Shown here in pieces: positions 1 through 11,152 of a stretch of DNA of 64,000 nucleotides. Numbering within the stretch: position 1 is the first letter of the stretch; each line of letters opens with the position of its first letter. The translations under genes and the position numbers were made by a program. This stretch comes from Ashinkailepas kermadecensis (Eukaryota > Arthropoda > Thecostraca > Neolepadidae): positions 248,001-312,000 of the forward strand of contig JAOTOM010004784.1 of assembly GCA_034440615.1 (NCBI GenBank). The letters run 5' to 3'. The notes below the pieces were generated by a model. That model made no database searches and was not told the origin of the DNA. It worked only from the letters and a program-made list of their open reading frames with translations.

Positions 1-1188
1 GGCCCCCAGGACGAAAAGGAGGCCCCCAGTACGAAACGGAGGCCCCAAGACGTAGAACAGAGATAGGGAGGAGGCCCCCCAGGACGACAAGGGGGTCCCC
101 AGGACGAAAAGGAGGCCCCCAGGACGAAAAGGATGCACCCATGGACGAAAAGGAGGCCCCCAAGACGTAGAACAGAGATTGGGAGGAGGCCCCCAGGACG
201 AAAAGGAGGACCCTTAGACGTAGAACAGATATTGGGAGGTGGCCCCCAGGACGAAAGGGAGGCCCCCAGTACGAAAAGGAGGCCCCCAGGACGAAAAGGA
301 GGCCCCTAAGACGTAGAACAGATATTGGGAGGTGGCCCCCAGGACAAAAAGGATGCCCCCAGGACGAAAAGGATGCTTTCAGGACGGAAAGGATACCACG
401 TAGAACAGAGATTGGAAGGTAGCCCCCAGGACGGAAAGGAGGCCCCAGGACGATAAGGAGACCCCAGCACGAAAAGGAGGTCCCCAGGACGGAAAGGATG
501 CCACCGAGACGGGCAAGAAGCCACCCAGGTTAGACGAAAAGGTTTCCGATGGGTGGCAGGATATTCTTAATTTGGAAAACGAGGCCCCCAAGACGGAAGA
601 GGATGCCCCTGCAATATAAAATTAAGACATGATAGGGGAGATTTCTCCAGAAGCAAGAGGGGCCCCAATACGGGTAAGAAGACAGGAATGAGAGAAGGCC
701 ACGGAGACCAGCCAGATGAGGCCCATATTTTGGAAGAGGAGGACCCTAGAAGAGAAGATCTAGGACTAGGACGCAAAAGCACCCTGCTAAGAGGATAATG
801 AGGCTCCAAACACAGATGAGGAGGCCCCCATGATGTGAGAGGAGGCCCCTAATTTGAAAAAGTAGTCACCTAGGAGAGGATAGGAGTCCCCAGAAATCAA
901 GAGTGTCAAAAATGGCACGGAGGCAACCAGGATTGCAAAGGAGGCCCAAATACCGGAAGGGAGGCCCCATAATATGAGAGGAGGCCCTAAGACGGAAAAG
1001 GAAGCCAGTGGATATGAGATGAGGTTTCGGAGACGCAAAAGCAGGCCCCAAACGGGTGAGGTTCCACCGAGATAGAAAAGGATGATCCAGAGACGCGGCA
1101 GGAGGCACCTAATTCGGAAGAGAATGACACAATATTGGAAATGAGACCCCATGATGAACGAGGAGGCCCCTAAAATAGGAGAGAATGG
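1..1188. repeat. Degenerate 21-bp satellite (GGAGGCCCC-CAGGACGAAAA type), left part
   Basis: Tandem array of a roughly 20-21 bp unit, clear from 1 to about 560 and increasingly degenerate to 1188. The motif GGAGGCCCC recurs throughout. Long open frames on the minus strand here are by-products of the repeat and show no protein family. The array resumes at 7583, so the LINE between was inserted into it. Confidence 0.85.
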
Positions 1189-1302
1189 CCATTCGATAAG
1201 ATTGATTGATTGATTGCTTGGGCTTAGGTGCGCATCAACTGCTACTGGTTATGTAGCGCCCATGACTGTTTTTTTTCTCACATTACACCAGGCGGCAGGA
1301 GT

Positions 1303-4300
1303 CTATTTTCGGAAGGGATAGATTACGTTGAACTGAGCGGTCGATATATATCGGTATATTTGTCCTGTCTGGATGATCTCCGAATTGTCACCTAAAACGT
1401 CACAGTAGGACCATTCGTGGCAATTGGAACCGAAGTGACGTCTTCGTTCTACCGTGAAGTTAGGGCATGAAAACAGTATATGTCGAACTGTCATCGGTGA
1501 GCCACATCGGGAACAGCGTGACTTTGCCTCCCTTCTCAAAAGGTAGCCGTGCGTTGCATACGTGTGCCCTATTCTCAAGCGTGCCAGAATCACCTCTTCT
1601 CTCCTACATTTTCTTAGCGATGATGTCCACGGTGCCAGAACTGGTTTGATGGTACTGAGTTTGTTTAAAATTTGGGAATTCCAGCTTTCTTGCCACTTTC
1701 CTTGGAGGAAAGCATTTACATTTGCGTAGTAATCTCTGGCTGGGAGGGGCAGAGCTCGAATCCTACGTGACTGCGCGACACGCTTAGCAGCAGCGTCAGC
1801 AAGCTCATTTCCCGTGATGCCGGTATGGCTCGGTATCCAGCAGAGGATAATACTCTTACCCGCTCTACCCAGTACTGTCAGTCGTGCCAGGATTTCTTGA
1901 ACGAACTGGTTTGATGGTTGAAAAGACTGAAGGGCCCGAAGGCTACTCAACGAGTCTGTTAAAATAAGATGTAGGGTTTCATCTCCAACCTCAATAAAAC
2001 ATAGTGCCTTAATAATTGCAACCAACTCCGCAGTGTACACAGACGCGTGTGGTGGTAAAGTAAAAGATCTTGTTGCTGTCCGACATACAAATGCGCAACC
2101 AGTTCCATGGGCTTTCTTGGATCCGTCAGTGTACGTTCGAGAGTAGCAGCGATAAAATTCTAGTAGCTCCAGTGCTTCAGCTCTGAAGAGCTCTGGGACA
2201 GTATGTCCTTTCTGGGTTGTAGCCAGGGATAAATCAATATCGGGTGAAGCGAGTTCCCATGGTGGAGTTCGCATGTATTTCATCCTCGCCACACCTCTCA
2301 GTGGGATTTCAGCCTCATGAAGTAGCGAGCGAATTCTGACGCAAAATGGTCTCAGTCTTTGACCTCTTTGCCCGTGGAAAATCGACAACAAATGGTGAAA
2401 AAAACGGATTTGTAAGTGGGATGTTCTGGAAGCTGCCTTAGCTTTATTGCATACCGGAGGCCCAGCTTCTCGCGTCTGCTTGCCAACGATGGCTCATGGG
2501 CCTCTGCTAAAATACTCGCAGCTGGCGACGTCCGAAATGCCCCTATGGCGATCCGCAATGCTGTGTGGTGCACTGTGTCAAGTTTCCGCTTCACTGAGCC
2601 ACTGGCACAGTCATATATGAATGACGCGTAATCTAGCTTCGAGCGGATAAGAGATCGATATAACATTAAAAGAGTTGCTCTATCAGCTCCGTAGTCAGTT
2701 CGTGAGACACACTTCATTATATTCATTGCACGGAAGCACTTATCTCGCAGAGTATTGACATGGTCGCTGTATGATAGCCGGTTGTCGAAAATGACGCCGA
2801 GAAAGCGAGCCGACGGCCGCACAGGTATTTGCCGTCCATATAACCGAACTACCATCTCTGGACAGTGGTGACGACGTCGGCAGAAGTGGACGGCAACCGT
2901 CTTTGAGGTAGAAAATCGGACACCGTTCACGATCGTCCATTTTTCAAGACAAGCTATGGCCATCTGTAGTTGTCTTGCCATGGATGGTAATCGCGTCGCA
3001 CAGGACCAAATAGCCAGGTCATCAACGAAGAGTGACCTACCTATACTTGGTGAGAGGCCGTTTTCAATGTCATTGATCAAAATTGCAAACAACGCAACGC
3101 TAAGTACGCTCCCCTGTGGTACACCGTTCTCCTGCACAAAACGTGGAGACACATGGTTTCCGACGCGGACACGGAAGGTACGATCACACAGGAAGTTTTT
3201 TAGAAACGTTCCCATGGGTCCGCGTATTCCGTGGTTCCAAACTTTCCTAAGTATCCCGTATCGCCACACCGTGTCATAAGCAGCCTCAATATCGAACAAA
3301 AAATTGCTCCCAGGTGGCTGTTTTGCATGAAGTTGTGCCTTATTTCTGTGTCTAGTCGTAAAACGTGACCCAGAGCGCTACGATTTTTCCTGAACCCACA
3401 CTGAGTTTGTGAGAATGCCTTCTTTCTCGAGAAACCAACTAAGGCGAATGTTTATCATCCGCTCCATGAGCTTACAGACGCATGATGTCAGAGAGATGGG
3501 GCGATAATGTAGAGGATCGCGGCCAGTCTTGCCTGGTTTCACGATAGGGATTATACTGGCTTCTCGCCAAGAAGAGGGAAAATCGCCGCCGAGCCACAAT
3601 GAGTTGAAAGAGGCAAGAAGGGAGATACGAGCGCAGGACGGAAGGCGCGTTAGCATGTCGTTGTGGATTCCATCAGGTCCCTCCGACGTAGTCCGGAGTG
3701 ATCCGATGGCGGAAGTGAGTTCTTTCATTGTAAAACGATGATTGTATGAATGGCGCACAGAGGTGGTAAAATCAACTAGCATCGACTCACATGCAGCTTT
3801 GTGGCGTAAGAACTCAGGATGATCAGTGCTGCCTCGACTTCTTTGTGATAGAGCACGACCAATCTCATAGGCAACTTCCGCAGGGTCAATGATGTCCTGG
3901 TCGGCTATTCGCAACACAGGAAGGGGGACTGAACAGTATGTACCGGCAATTCTTTTTACTCGAGACCACACCTGTGACGAGGAGCTAGACCGATTCAGAG
4001 CAGTGATATATGCCCTCCATGATGCACGTTTGGCTTCTGAAATGGTACGACGTACCACCGCTCTCGCCTTTCGAAACAAGATGAGATTATTTGTGGTACT
4101 ATTGTGATTGAATGCTTTGAATGCGCGGCGTCGTGCCCGTATGGCATCTCGACATGCAGTGGTCCACCACGGGACAGGGGTTCGACGAGGGGATCCGGAC
4201 GTTTTCGGAATGCACCCTGGTGCTGCCTCTAAAAGTAGCGATGTGAATCTATCTATTGAGTGCAGTTCTTGTCCAGTAGGACCGGAGAATGTGTCCTTGA

Positions 4301-5033
4301 GTCGATCTTCGAATTTGTCCCAGTCAGCCTTGCGTAAGTTCCATCGCTGGGGTCTGATACCCAAGTTTGAGTCTCCTCTATGTCAGCCAGATGGGAAAAT
4401 GGTCACTACCCATGGGGTCGTCAGATACTGACCAGTCAAAATATTGTGCCAGTTGTGGGCTACACAGACTCAAATCTAGCGCCGAGGTATGCCCAGTTGG
4501 CATCGTTAAGTGGGTGCGAGTGCCTGTGTTTAAAACGCATAACGATTCTTCCATGATGAACGACTGCAAGATGCGACCTCTCGTGTTCACATTTTCGCAG
4601 CCCCACATGGTGTGGTGCGAGTTAAAATCTCCTAAAACTAAAAAAGGGGAGGTAGTTCTAAAATTAGCCGGACGAGCTCACCTCGGGTAAAACCAGTCCC
4701 AGGAGGTAGATATATAGAACATATCGTTATAGAAATACTACCTAACTGGATGCGCGCTGCTACTGCTTGGAGGTCTGTCTTTAGCACGACCTCTCTAGCT
4801 CCGACACTATTGTGAACAGCCAGCATCACTCCACCGTGCGCAATTGTGTCAGTCAGTAGGTCCTTCCGAAACACTGCGTACTCCTTCAAGGTGCAGGAAA
4901 TGTTAGGTCGCAGCTTGCTCTCTTGAAGGCACACCGCGACAGGGCAGTGCTGATTTAAGATAACCTGGATCTCCTGGGCACTGTTCTTAAAACCTCTGCA
5001 GTTCCATTGTAAAAAGGACTGCTTGGGAAACAT
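1303..5033 (-). pseudogene. LINE ORF2 (endonuclease, reverse transcriptase, RNase H), frameshifted
   Basis: Starts with an APE-type endonuclease (LQWNCRG, LQES with the catalytic Glu, and the C-terminal motif GSDHFPIW at about 4390). The reverse transcriptase follows (GPDGIHNDML; RPISLTS; FDIEAAYDTVW; NGVPQGSVLS; active site LFVDD). RNase H follows (YTDGSKK, TAELVAI, TDSLSSL, WIPSHTGITGNELAD), then a CCHC finger (CSRCGSPMTVRHILFSC). The frame breaks near 4640 (T run), 4376, 3405, 3303 (T run) and 2360. Each looks like a one- or two-base indel, so it is either a young dead copy or an assembly artefact. All functional motifs are still recognisable. Confidence 0.92.
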
Positions 5034-5132
5034 TTAAAGTTTCACTAGAAGGGATATTGTAGCTCTGTTCAAATCTTCATTCAGACACAGACAGACGCTC
5101 CAAGTGTTGTCAGAGCTCTACTGAACATAGCG

Positions 5133-6878
5133 CTAAACGTCCGTCCTCGGATTGTGCGGCTCCCGGACGCGACCATTCACAGAACTCGGCCGACTGCGCG
5201 GTCGGGACCGCGGAATACTGCCTTCCGTGGGAGACGCCTCCCACGGAGGTGGTCGCTTCGCTGGTCGACTGGAGGTTGCTGGTGAAGAATTCGGTGTGCG
5301 ATTCTCACCAATCCTGGGTGATGTGGGAGGTGGACCCATCTGCCGCCCTGGCACCGGTGAGGGTGTCGTTGGGGGCGACGGTCCCTTGGACTTGGCACCA
5401 GTAGATGTCCCTTGCGGGTGGTGCCGGGCTGCCCTACCCGCAGCTCCGAGATCGGGCGCTCCAGATAAAACTTCAATCCCGGGAGCTCGGTCCTTGGGTG
5501 GTTTCACTGGTGGATGGCGCGAGGACGCACCAACCTCTGTCCCAACGGGGGTCGCTCCCACCCGCCGACCAGTGAGGTCAATGGGCGGAGTAGTCCCTGT
5601 CGCAATGGCAGGGGGCACAGGTGACGCGGTGGGTTTCAGGTACCGCGTCTTCAGTTGGTGCTTCACGGGCACCATCGTGGAGGGGATCACGGCTGCCCCG
5701 GCGGCACGACCGTGTGCTTCAGGCGTTTTTGTGGATGTTTCAGCATCTGCCTCCTGGAGGCGAGGCGTTTGAGTATTAGGGATCAAGCCTTGTTCCGGCA
5801 AGGAAGTGCACACGAGTCCAAATGATCGCAATATCTCACTAAGCTGAGCTAAAAGCTGGGGAGCACTGGGAGGCTCCCGGTGAGTGGTGGCAGGTTGAGT
5901 ACCTTTTACTTTAGCTGCATACGATATTGTAGGGTGGGTGTCCATGTAGATCTCCCTCGCCTGTCGATACGATATCTGTTTAGTGCATTTCAGTGCATGT
6001 ATTTCTCTCTCTTTGACATGTACTGGACAGGCTCTGTCGTAGGCCGCATGCGGGGTCCGCCCCTGGCCACAATTTACACACCACAGCTCTTCAGTGTCGC
6101 AAGTTTCGCCGGCGTGTTCTGATGCGCCACATCTACCACAAGTCGGGTGACCACGGCAATACTGGGTGGTGTGCCCGTACCTTTGGCAGCGAAAGCACCG
6201 CATAGGGTTCGGGACGAAGACGCGAACCTTCACCCTCACGTAACCAACATACACTGCAACGGGCATGTCTGTGGAGTTAAAAGTTAACACAACATTGTTC
6301 GTACTTTGTAGGTCGTTTCCGCGCCTCACCTTGATCCTTCTAGCTTCCACGACACCGTACTCAGACAAGCCATCGACAATCTCCGCATCAGAGACGTCCC
6401 TCAGATCAAAACAGTTTATAACACCCTTTGAGAAGTTTTTTGTCTTGTGTGGTTCAACTAAAATAGGTACCGTGACATCGCGCCTCCTGCCCTGCTCTCG
6501 TACGCTGTACTTAAATTCAGTTAATAACAAAGCTTTCTTCGCATCCTCAGTCCTTCGAAATTCTACTTCAATTGCTCCATCCCTCAATTTCTCGCATCGA
6601 AGTACGTCGCCAAGCAGGTCGCATCCCCGCTTCCGTTCAAATGGTGAGAGCGCAGATAACGTTTTTCCAGGTTCGGTTGACTTGAGGATCAACACACGCG
6701 GCGACGGAAGCCTAGATTCTGAGCTAGCGCTGTTAGAGATCACGGGGCGGGGCGGTGGGTACTGAGGGCGATAGGCCTCTGCAGGTGTTGGGCAGGTGTT
6801 ACGGCTTACGGTAGGCAAGCCGGCGTTCTGGTCCTTGGTGAGAGGTCCAGGGAGGGTATGTTTTTTGGAAGTTGCCAT
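5133..6878 (-). CDS. LINE ORF1, gag-like nucleic-acid-binding protein
   Basis: Open frame ending in ...NPRTDV. The frame is open upstream to 7220, but the ATG at 6878 (MATSKKHTLPGPL) is the likelier start because the upstream part is GC-rich and low-complexity, like a 5' UTR. The central part has a gag-type RNA-binding region followed by three zinc knuckles: CX2CX4HX4C (CFRC...C), a second CX2CX4HX4C (CGRC...C) and a CX2CX6HX6C variant (CVNC...C). The C-terminal third is Pro/Thr/Ser-rich. In this class ORF1 packages the element RNA. A gap of 100 bp separates it from ORF2. Confidence 0.88.
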   Translation of the reverse strand: MATSKKHTLPGPLTKDQNAGLPTVSRNTCPTPAEAYRPQYPPPRPVISNSASSESRLPSPRVLILKSTEPGKTLSALSPFERKRGCDLLGDVLRCEKLRDGAIEVEFRRTEDAKKALLLTEFKYSVREQGRRRDVTVPILVEPHKTKNFSKGVINCFDLRDVSDAEIVDGLSEYGVVEARRIKVRRGNDLQSTNNVVLTFNSTDMPVAVYVGYVRVKVRVFVPNPMRCFRCQRYGHTTQYCRGHPTCGRCGASEHAGETCDTEELWCVNCGQGRTPHAAYDRACPVHVKEREIHALKCTKQISYRQAREIYMDTHPTISYAAKVKGTQPATTHREPPSAPQLLAQLSEILRSFGLVCTSLPEQGLIPNTQTPRLQEADAETSTKTPEAHGRAAGAAVIPSTMVPVKHQLKTRYLKPTASPVPPAIATGTTPPIDLTGRRVGATPVGTEVGASSRHPPVKPPKDRAPGIEVLSGAPDLGAAGRAARHHPQGTSTGAKSKGPSPPTTPSPVPGRQMGPPPTSPRIGENRTPNSSPATSSRPAKRPPPWEASPTEGSIPRSRPRSRPSSVNGRVREPHNPRTDV

Positions 6879-7569
6879 AGAGTGTGTTTGGTTTCCGCTC
6901 CTCGGGCACCCCACCACGTAGGGGCCCAACTGGGGGGACGCCTGAGTCCCGCGGACGGGAGGACGCCAGGCGCCCGAGGAGCTATACGGGGCGGGCGGCG
7001 CCTTTGCCCGGCCAGGAGAGAGAGACTCACCACCCCGACCGGGATCCAGCGCCGCCCACCACTTGACCCCAGCCGGCCGGGCCGGCAGACACTGGGGAGT
7101 CCCCAGGCCCCCGGCCCGAGGCGACCAGCCACTTGACCCGCGTGAGGCCCCACGGGCCCGCCCGCCCCTCCGGGATATCGGGACCAAAGAGGCGTGTTGG
7201 TCCCCCGTCGCAACTAGCACCGTACGACGGGGGACCTCAGCCTCCAGGACTCCGTCAACCCCGGGGGACGGGCCGAGGGGGCGTGACTACCCCGATAAAA
7301 CTGAGCGGACGGGTAGACCAGGGGGAGCTGGCCTACCTGCTCGTGATAAGGGAGGGGTTGGTGTTGTAGGGTTGGATGAAAGACATACGACGGGTTGCTG
7401 GCACGGGGTGGATACTTGAATTTGAAGAGATGGATGGACGATGGAGACTACATGAGTCCCCGGAAACACCTCCGTGTATCCACACCCCTTATCGGGGCGG
7501 CTGTGTTACCCCGAGGGAGCGCCAATTCCCTGGCCAGCCGGGTAACGAGGCTGACCCCACTGCGGGGAT
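6879..7569 (-). other. LINE 5' UTR
   Basis: About 690 bp between the upstream target duplication and the preferred ORF1 ATG. It is very GC-rich in its 3' half (6940-7220). Open frames on both strands here reflect base composition. An internal promoter is expected in this element class but I see no clear motif. Confidence 0.55.
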
Positions 7570-7582
7570 CCATTCGATAAGA

Positions 7583-8160
7583 GAGATGGCTCCCAGGCGG
7601 AAAAGAAGGGTCGAAGACGGCTAAGAAGGTCCCCGGGAAATAACCAGGCCACTAAGATAGGAAAGGTTGCCAGTAATTTGGCAGAGGAGGCGCCTGGGAG
7701 AGAAGAGGAGTCCACCAGGAGATAAGAGACCACCTTTAAGATGGATAAAGATTGAATCCACACGCAGAGCAGGAGCCCCCAAGACGTGAGAGGAGGCCCC
7801 TAATTTGAAAAAGAAGGCCTCTAGAAGAGAAATGAGGCCCCTGCCGGACTCGAGAGGAGTCCCTCAGGAAGGAGTAGGTCTCCAGGACCAAATGAGGCCT
7901 CGAAGACCGGAAAGAGTTCCCAGGAAATGAGAGGAGGCCCTTAAGATGGGAGTGGTAGCAGGTATGGAAGGAGGTGAGGTTTCCAAAATTGAAGATCCAC
8001 TCAAGACGGGTAAGGCTTTGCCAGGATAAAGGAGGAGGCCCACGAGGCGTGGCAGGAGGCCCCTAATTTGGCACAGAATGCCACTCGAAGATGAGAGGAA
8101 GCCCCATGCCATGTTAAAGGGGTCCCATAATGCAAGAGGAGGCCCTCCAAGACGATCTAC
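7583..8160. repeat. Degenerate 21-bp satellite, right part
   Basis: Continuation of the array at 1-1188, with GGAGGCCCC recurring in more diverged units. It directly abuts the downstream copy of the LINE target duplication. Confidence 0.75.
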
Positions 8161-8199
8161 AGATCGCTATATGCTATAGCTCGCGCTAGAGATCCAAGA

Positions 8200-9110
8200 A
8201 AATGACGTCAGGGCCCAAAAGATCACATTGGAATCAAAAAGTCGCGTCGCAGCCCTTGAAAATCGCACTGGAGACCCAGAAGGTCGCGCCGGGGCCCAAA
8301 AAGTTGCAGCTGCCACAAACATCAATCCTTAACCGGAATGTCACTCTGGGACAAAAAAAAACTAATTCAGTGGCCGCAGTGCTATATCAAAGGGGCAAAT
8401 GCCCCCTCCATCCTGAGAGGGATAAGCTCCCAAGAATCGTGCCGGGGTCACCAAAATTCGCGCCGGTCCACCAGAATTCGCGTATGGGTTTCCAAATAAA
8501 TACGGCGAGCCCCGGAAAACTCGCTCCGAGGCCCGAAAAATTGCAACAGGAACCGCCAAAATCGCGTTGGGGCCACAGCCAAATACAACGCGTTCCACAA
8601 ACTCGAACCGGGCCCCCCAAATACCGCGCTCGGGACCCACAATTCCCATCGGTAGTCCCGTCGAGGCTCCAAAAAATTGGCGTTGGTTGGTTGGTTATTG
8701 GTTTTACGACACGTCGACCGTTGAGTCATATAGCGTCGCCAATCTCTCACGCCGATTGGTCGCGGGCGGAGAGTAGCGACAGGTGAGACTCGAACCCACA
8801 ATCTTTCGATTATGAGACGAGCATCTTACCCCTAGACCACTCGTCCCCCAAAAAATTGGCGTCTAGGGCCACACGTAAGCACAGTGTGACCACAAACACC
8901 GAATCGGTATCCGAAAAAAATTAAGCTGGAGCCCTCCAAAATAAGGAGGGATTCCAACAGCTAAATGCCCAGGTAAAAAAGTGGCTCTGGAGCACAGAAC
9001 ATATTATCAGATGCCTTCACAAATTGCGTACGGCACCGAAAAACATACCGGATCTCGAACAATCGAGGTGGGATACAAAAACATGGCGCCATGGGCTCGA
9101 GAAATCAGGC
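8200..9110. repeat. Degenerate short tandem repeat (GGCCCAAAAAATYGCG type)
   Basis: A strongly diverged array of about 20-22 bp units containing GGCCC(A)n and TCGCG/TTGCG. It is interrupted by a SINE at 8684-8847. No coding signal beyond repeat-driven open frames. Confidence 0.5.
8684..8847 (-). mobile_element. tRNA-derived SINE, copy 1
   Basis: A 164-bp element on the minus strand with a perfect 15-bp target duplication CCAAAAAATTGGCGT (8669-8683, 8848-8862). The head is tRNA-like: A box TGGTCTAGGGG and B box GGTTCGAGTCTC, spaced as in a tRNA, which would serve as an internal Pol III promoter. The loop reads CTCATAA. The body (CCGCGACCAATCGGCGTGAG) leads into a tail hairpin, stem CGACGC/GTGTCG with inner GAC/GTC, and then (AACC)n. 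The tail is the same type as the LINE at 1202 and the short elements. Confidence 0.92.
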
Positions 9111-10490
9111 CGGGATTCGGATTTTAACACGCGCACTGGAGGGGGGCGAAATCCGCCCACCCCTCCGGTTTTTCGTACATAACTGCAGATTTTACCGGTC
9201 GATATACGCGATTTTCCGCGTACCTGCTTAGAAATAACCGGCGCGTCGTTTAAAGTAAGAAAAATGGAAATCGGCCGAACAATTTTCAAGTTAGGGGCCG
9301 CTAAAGTAAAACAAAAATTACCAGCGCCGAACCACAAATATCGGCGCTGATGCGCTTCCCGTATATCCGCAAAAGGGAAGTGTTCTTGGCAAAACTAGCG
9401 ACTTGTTTGATGCATATTGATATGCTATATAGTTTCAAGGCCATGTTAGGTCACCGAGGTCAAGTCAGGTCAAGTTCATGACAGGTTAATGGAACCAAAC
9501 TTGATCAACTGGAATGTTGTCATAAATGCACTACTATTTGTCGTTTGTACTGTTTGTCATTGCGTTTCCATACTTTATTCATGTACTTCACTCCTTTCTT
9601 CGCGAAGCCGATTGCGCCGAGCTGCCCGACGGAGCAGTCGGGCGGGCGGCCCGGTTCAGGTAACTGGAACAGGTAACTGACCTGATAAAGTGCTGCTATA
9701 TAGGTGACCTGAGGTCAAATGTCGGGTCTGGCATATGTATTGCATCATTCGTAATGTCCAAAACATCATTGATGCCCATTTTGGAGCATTTAAACACAAT
9801 CACAGCGATCCATAACAATGAGAAGCCAAGCCACGCAAAAGAAGAAAATTTTGACAAATGTGACCTCATTTGACCTTGAAGATATTGACCTAAGGTCATG
9901 AACTTTGCACACAATAGAGTTCACTACCGTACCCATCCACCCTGCGAATTTCGTGCCTCCAGCTTTAATAGGAGCCGAGATCTTAGGGGGGGGCGGGGCG
10001 GAATCCGCCCCCCCTGCTTATATACGACAAAATAGCGGTCGAAATCCAAGGACTTTTTAATGGGCGTAGGTGCCCCCCCCCCCCCTGCAAATCCGTTCGC
10101 CCCTCCTGCTTCACGCAAATATAGGTACTCGACTGGTCCCTCAATACTTTTCGAAACATACGCCCATGGGGCAAAGCCAACATTGAGGGGACAAATTACC
10201 CCTCACAAGCATACAAAACAACATCCATGCCCCATATGAAATGGGATGAATGATGTTTTTAAATGTATTTTCTTCCAACAAACTTATTTTCTGTTATTAC
10301 AGCCTGCATGATAAGAGCTTCCCAGCTTCCATACCTTCTCAACGTCATTTACAAAACGGTACAGCACAGCGAAAACCATGGGCGTGACGGCGTGGTATTT
10401 GAAGGTTTTGCATTATGTATGCACTGACATTGTTGCATTGTCATTTATGCATTGCTGTTCAATGCTTGTTCTTGCCGTGAATTTATTCGC
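9111..10490. other. Non-coding stretch, nothing recognised
   Basis: No supported gene. It holds several GGTCA-type half sites (9446-9480, 9700-9720, 9865-9900) and two short C-rich runs (10006-10014, 10073-10085). A small inverted repeat GCCCGAC/GTCGGGC lies near 9625. Confidence 0.4.
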
Positions 10491-10567
10491 TGATGATATA
10501 TTTTAGCTCGTGTGACAGTTGCCTTTCAGCCAGCACCAAATGTTATAAAAATAAACAAATTCCTAAG

Positions 10568-10740
10568 ATGTCGCTGAGAAAACCAATGCAATCCACTTCT
10601 CGTTGTCGCCTTTGCGAAATTGTCGTCCTAGGACTGAGAAATGATCGTTCAAGCTTTGCTTATGACATCAAGCTGGTGGAAATAAATAATAGTAGTGATG
10701 AATCTAGCTATCTTCAGTTAGACTTGGAGGACTTAAAAAA
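10568..10740 (+). CDS. Possible first exon of an unknown gene (weak)
   Basis: An open frame beginning MSLRKPMQSTSRCRLCE (an in-frame ATG also lies at 10493) runs to a strong donor-like sequence AAA|GTGAGT at 10741. The CRLC motif near its N-terminus resembles the start of a ZAD zinc-finger-associated domain, which is common at arthropod transcription-factor N-termini. The rest is acidic and does not match convincingly. No partner exon was found before the LINE remnant at 11153. It may be chance. Confidence 0.18.
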
Positions 10741-11152
10741 GTGAGTTGATCAATGGCAGATATCTGTAAGATACGCTTAGCACCAGCCCCGCCAGCTCGC
10801 TGCAATCTAGAGGCCAGCGGAAAGATTCTTCTGGTCGAGAGGCATTGAGACGTTGGTTTGTTTCTGCACTTAGGTATTTATCCAAATATTACTTATTTAT
10901 ACCCTGGTATGGCCCAGTTTGCAGCGAAAATGATTAGTGCTATTGCGTTTTGACTAAATGATTCACCATGCCAAGAACAAACAAAACACCAATATGAAAT
11001 CATGTTCCCCATTCTCGAACCATAGTAAGAGCCTAAAAACAATATGAGACCATAACACAATAGAGGCCCCCTTTCGACTTTGCCCCCCTCGAAGAATTTC
11101 GTGGCGACGCCACTGATCCTATGCTAAAACTAGCCACGTGTGCAGCAGCACG

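Larger units (their letters stand above)
1202..7569 (-). mobile_element. Full-length non-LTR retrotransposon (LINE, I/Jockey supergroup with RNase H)
   Basis: A 6.37-kb element read on the minus strand: GC-rich 5' UTR, gag-like ORF1, ORF2 with endonuclease, reverse transcriptase and RNase H, a short 3' UTR of about 100 bp, and an (AATC)n tail. It is bounded by a perfect 13-bp target duplication CCATTCGATAAGA at 1189-1201 and 7570-7582, so both ends are complete. The 3' UTR holds a hairpin (plus-strand 1229-1261) that is shared with the short elements and SINEs elsewhere in the window. ORF2 carries at least five frameshifts, several at T homopolymers, so this copy as assembled is inactive. I cannot fix the clade without a phylogeny. 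Confidence 0.93.

Noticed and set aside
8770..8845. A functional tRNA gene
   Set aside because: The A and B boxes are present but the acceptor and anticodon stems do not pair well, and the unit is flanked by target duplications and joined to the SINE body.
9610..9650. GC-rich hairpin GCCCGAC/GTCGGGC resembling a bacterial terminator
   Set aside because: The stem is only 7 bp, has no T tract, and the genome is eukaryotic.
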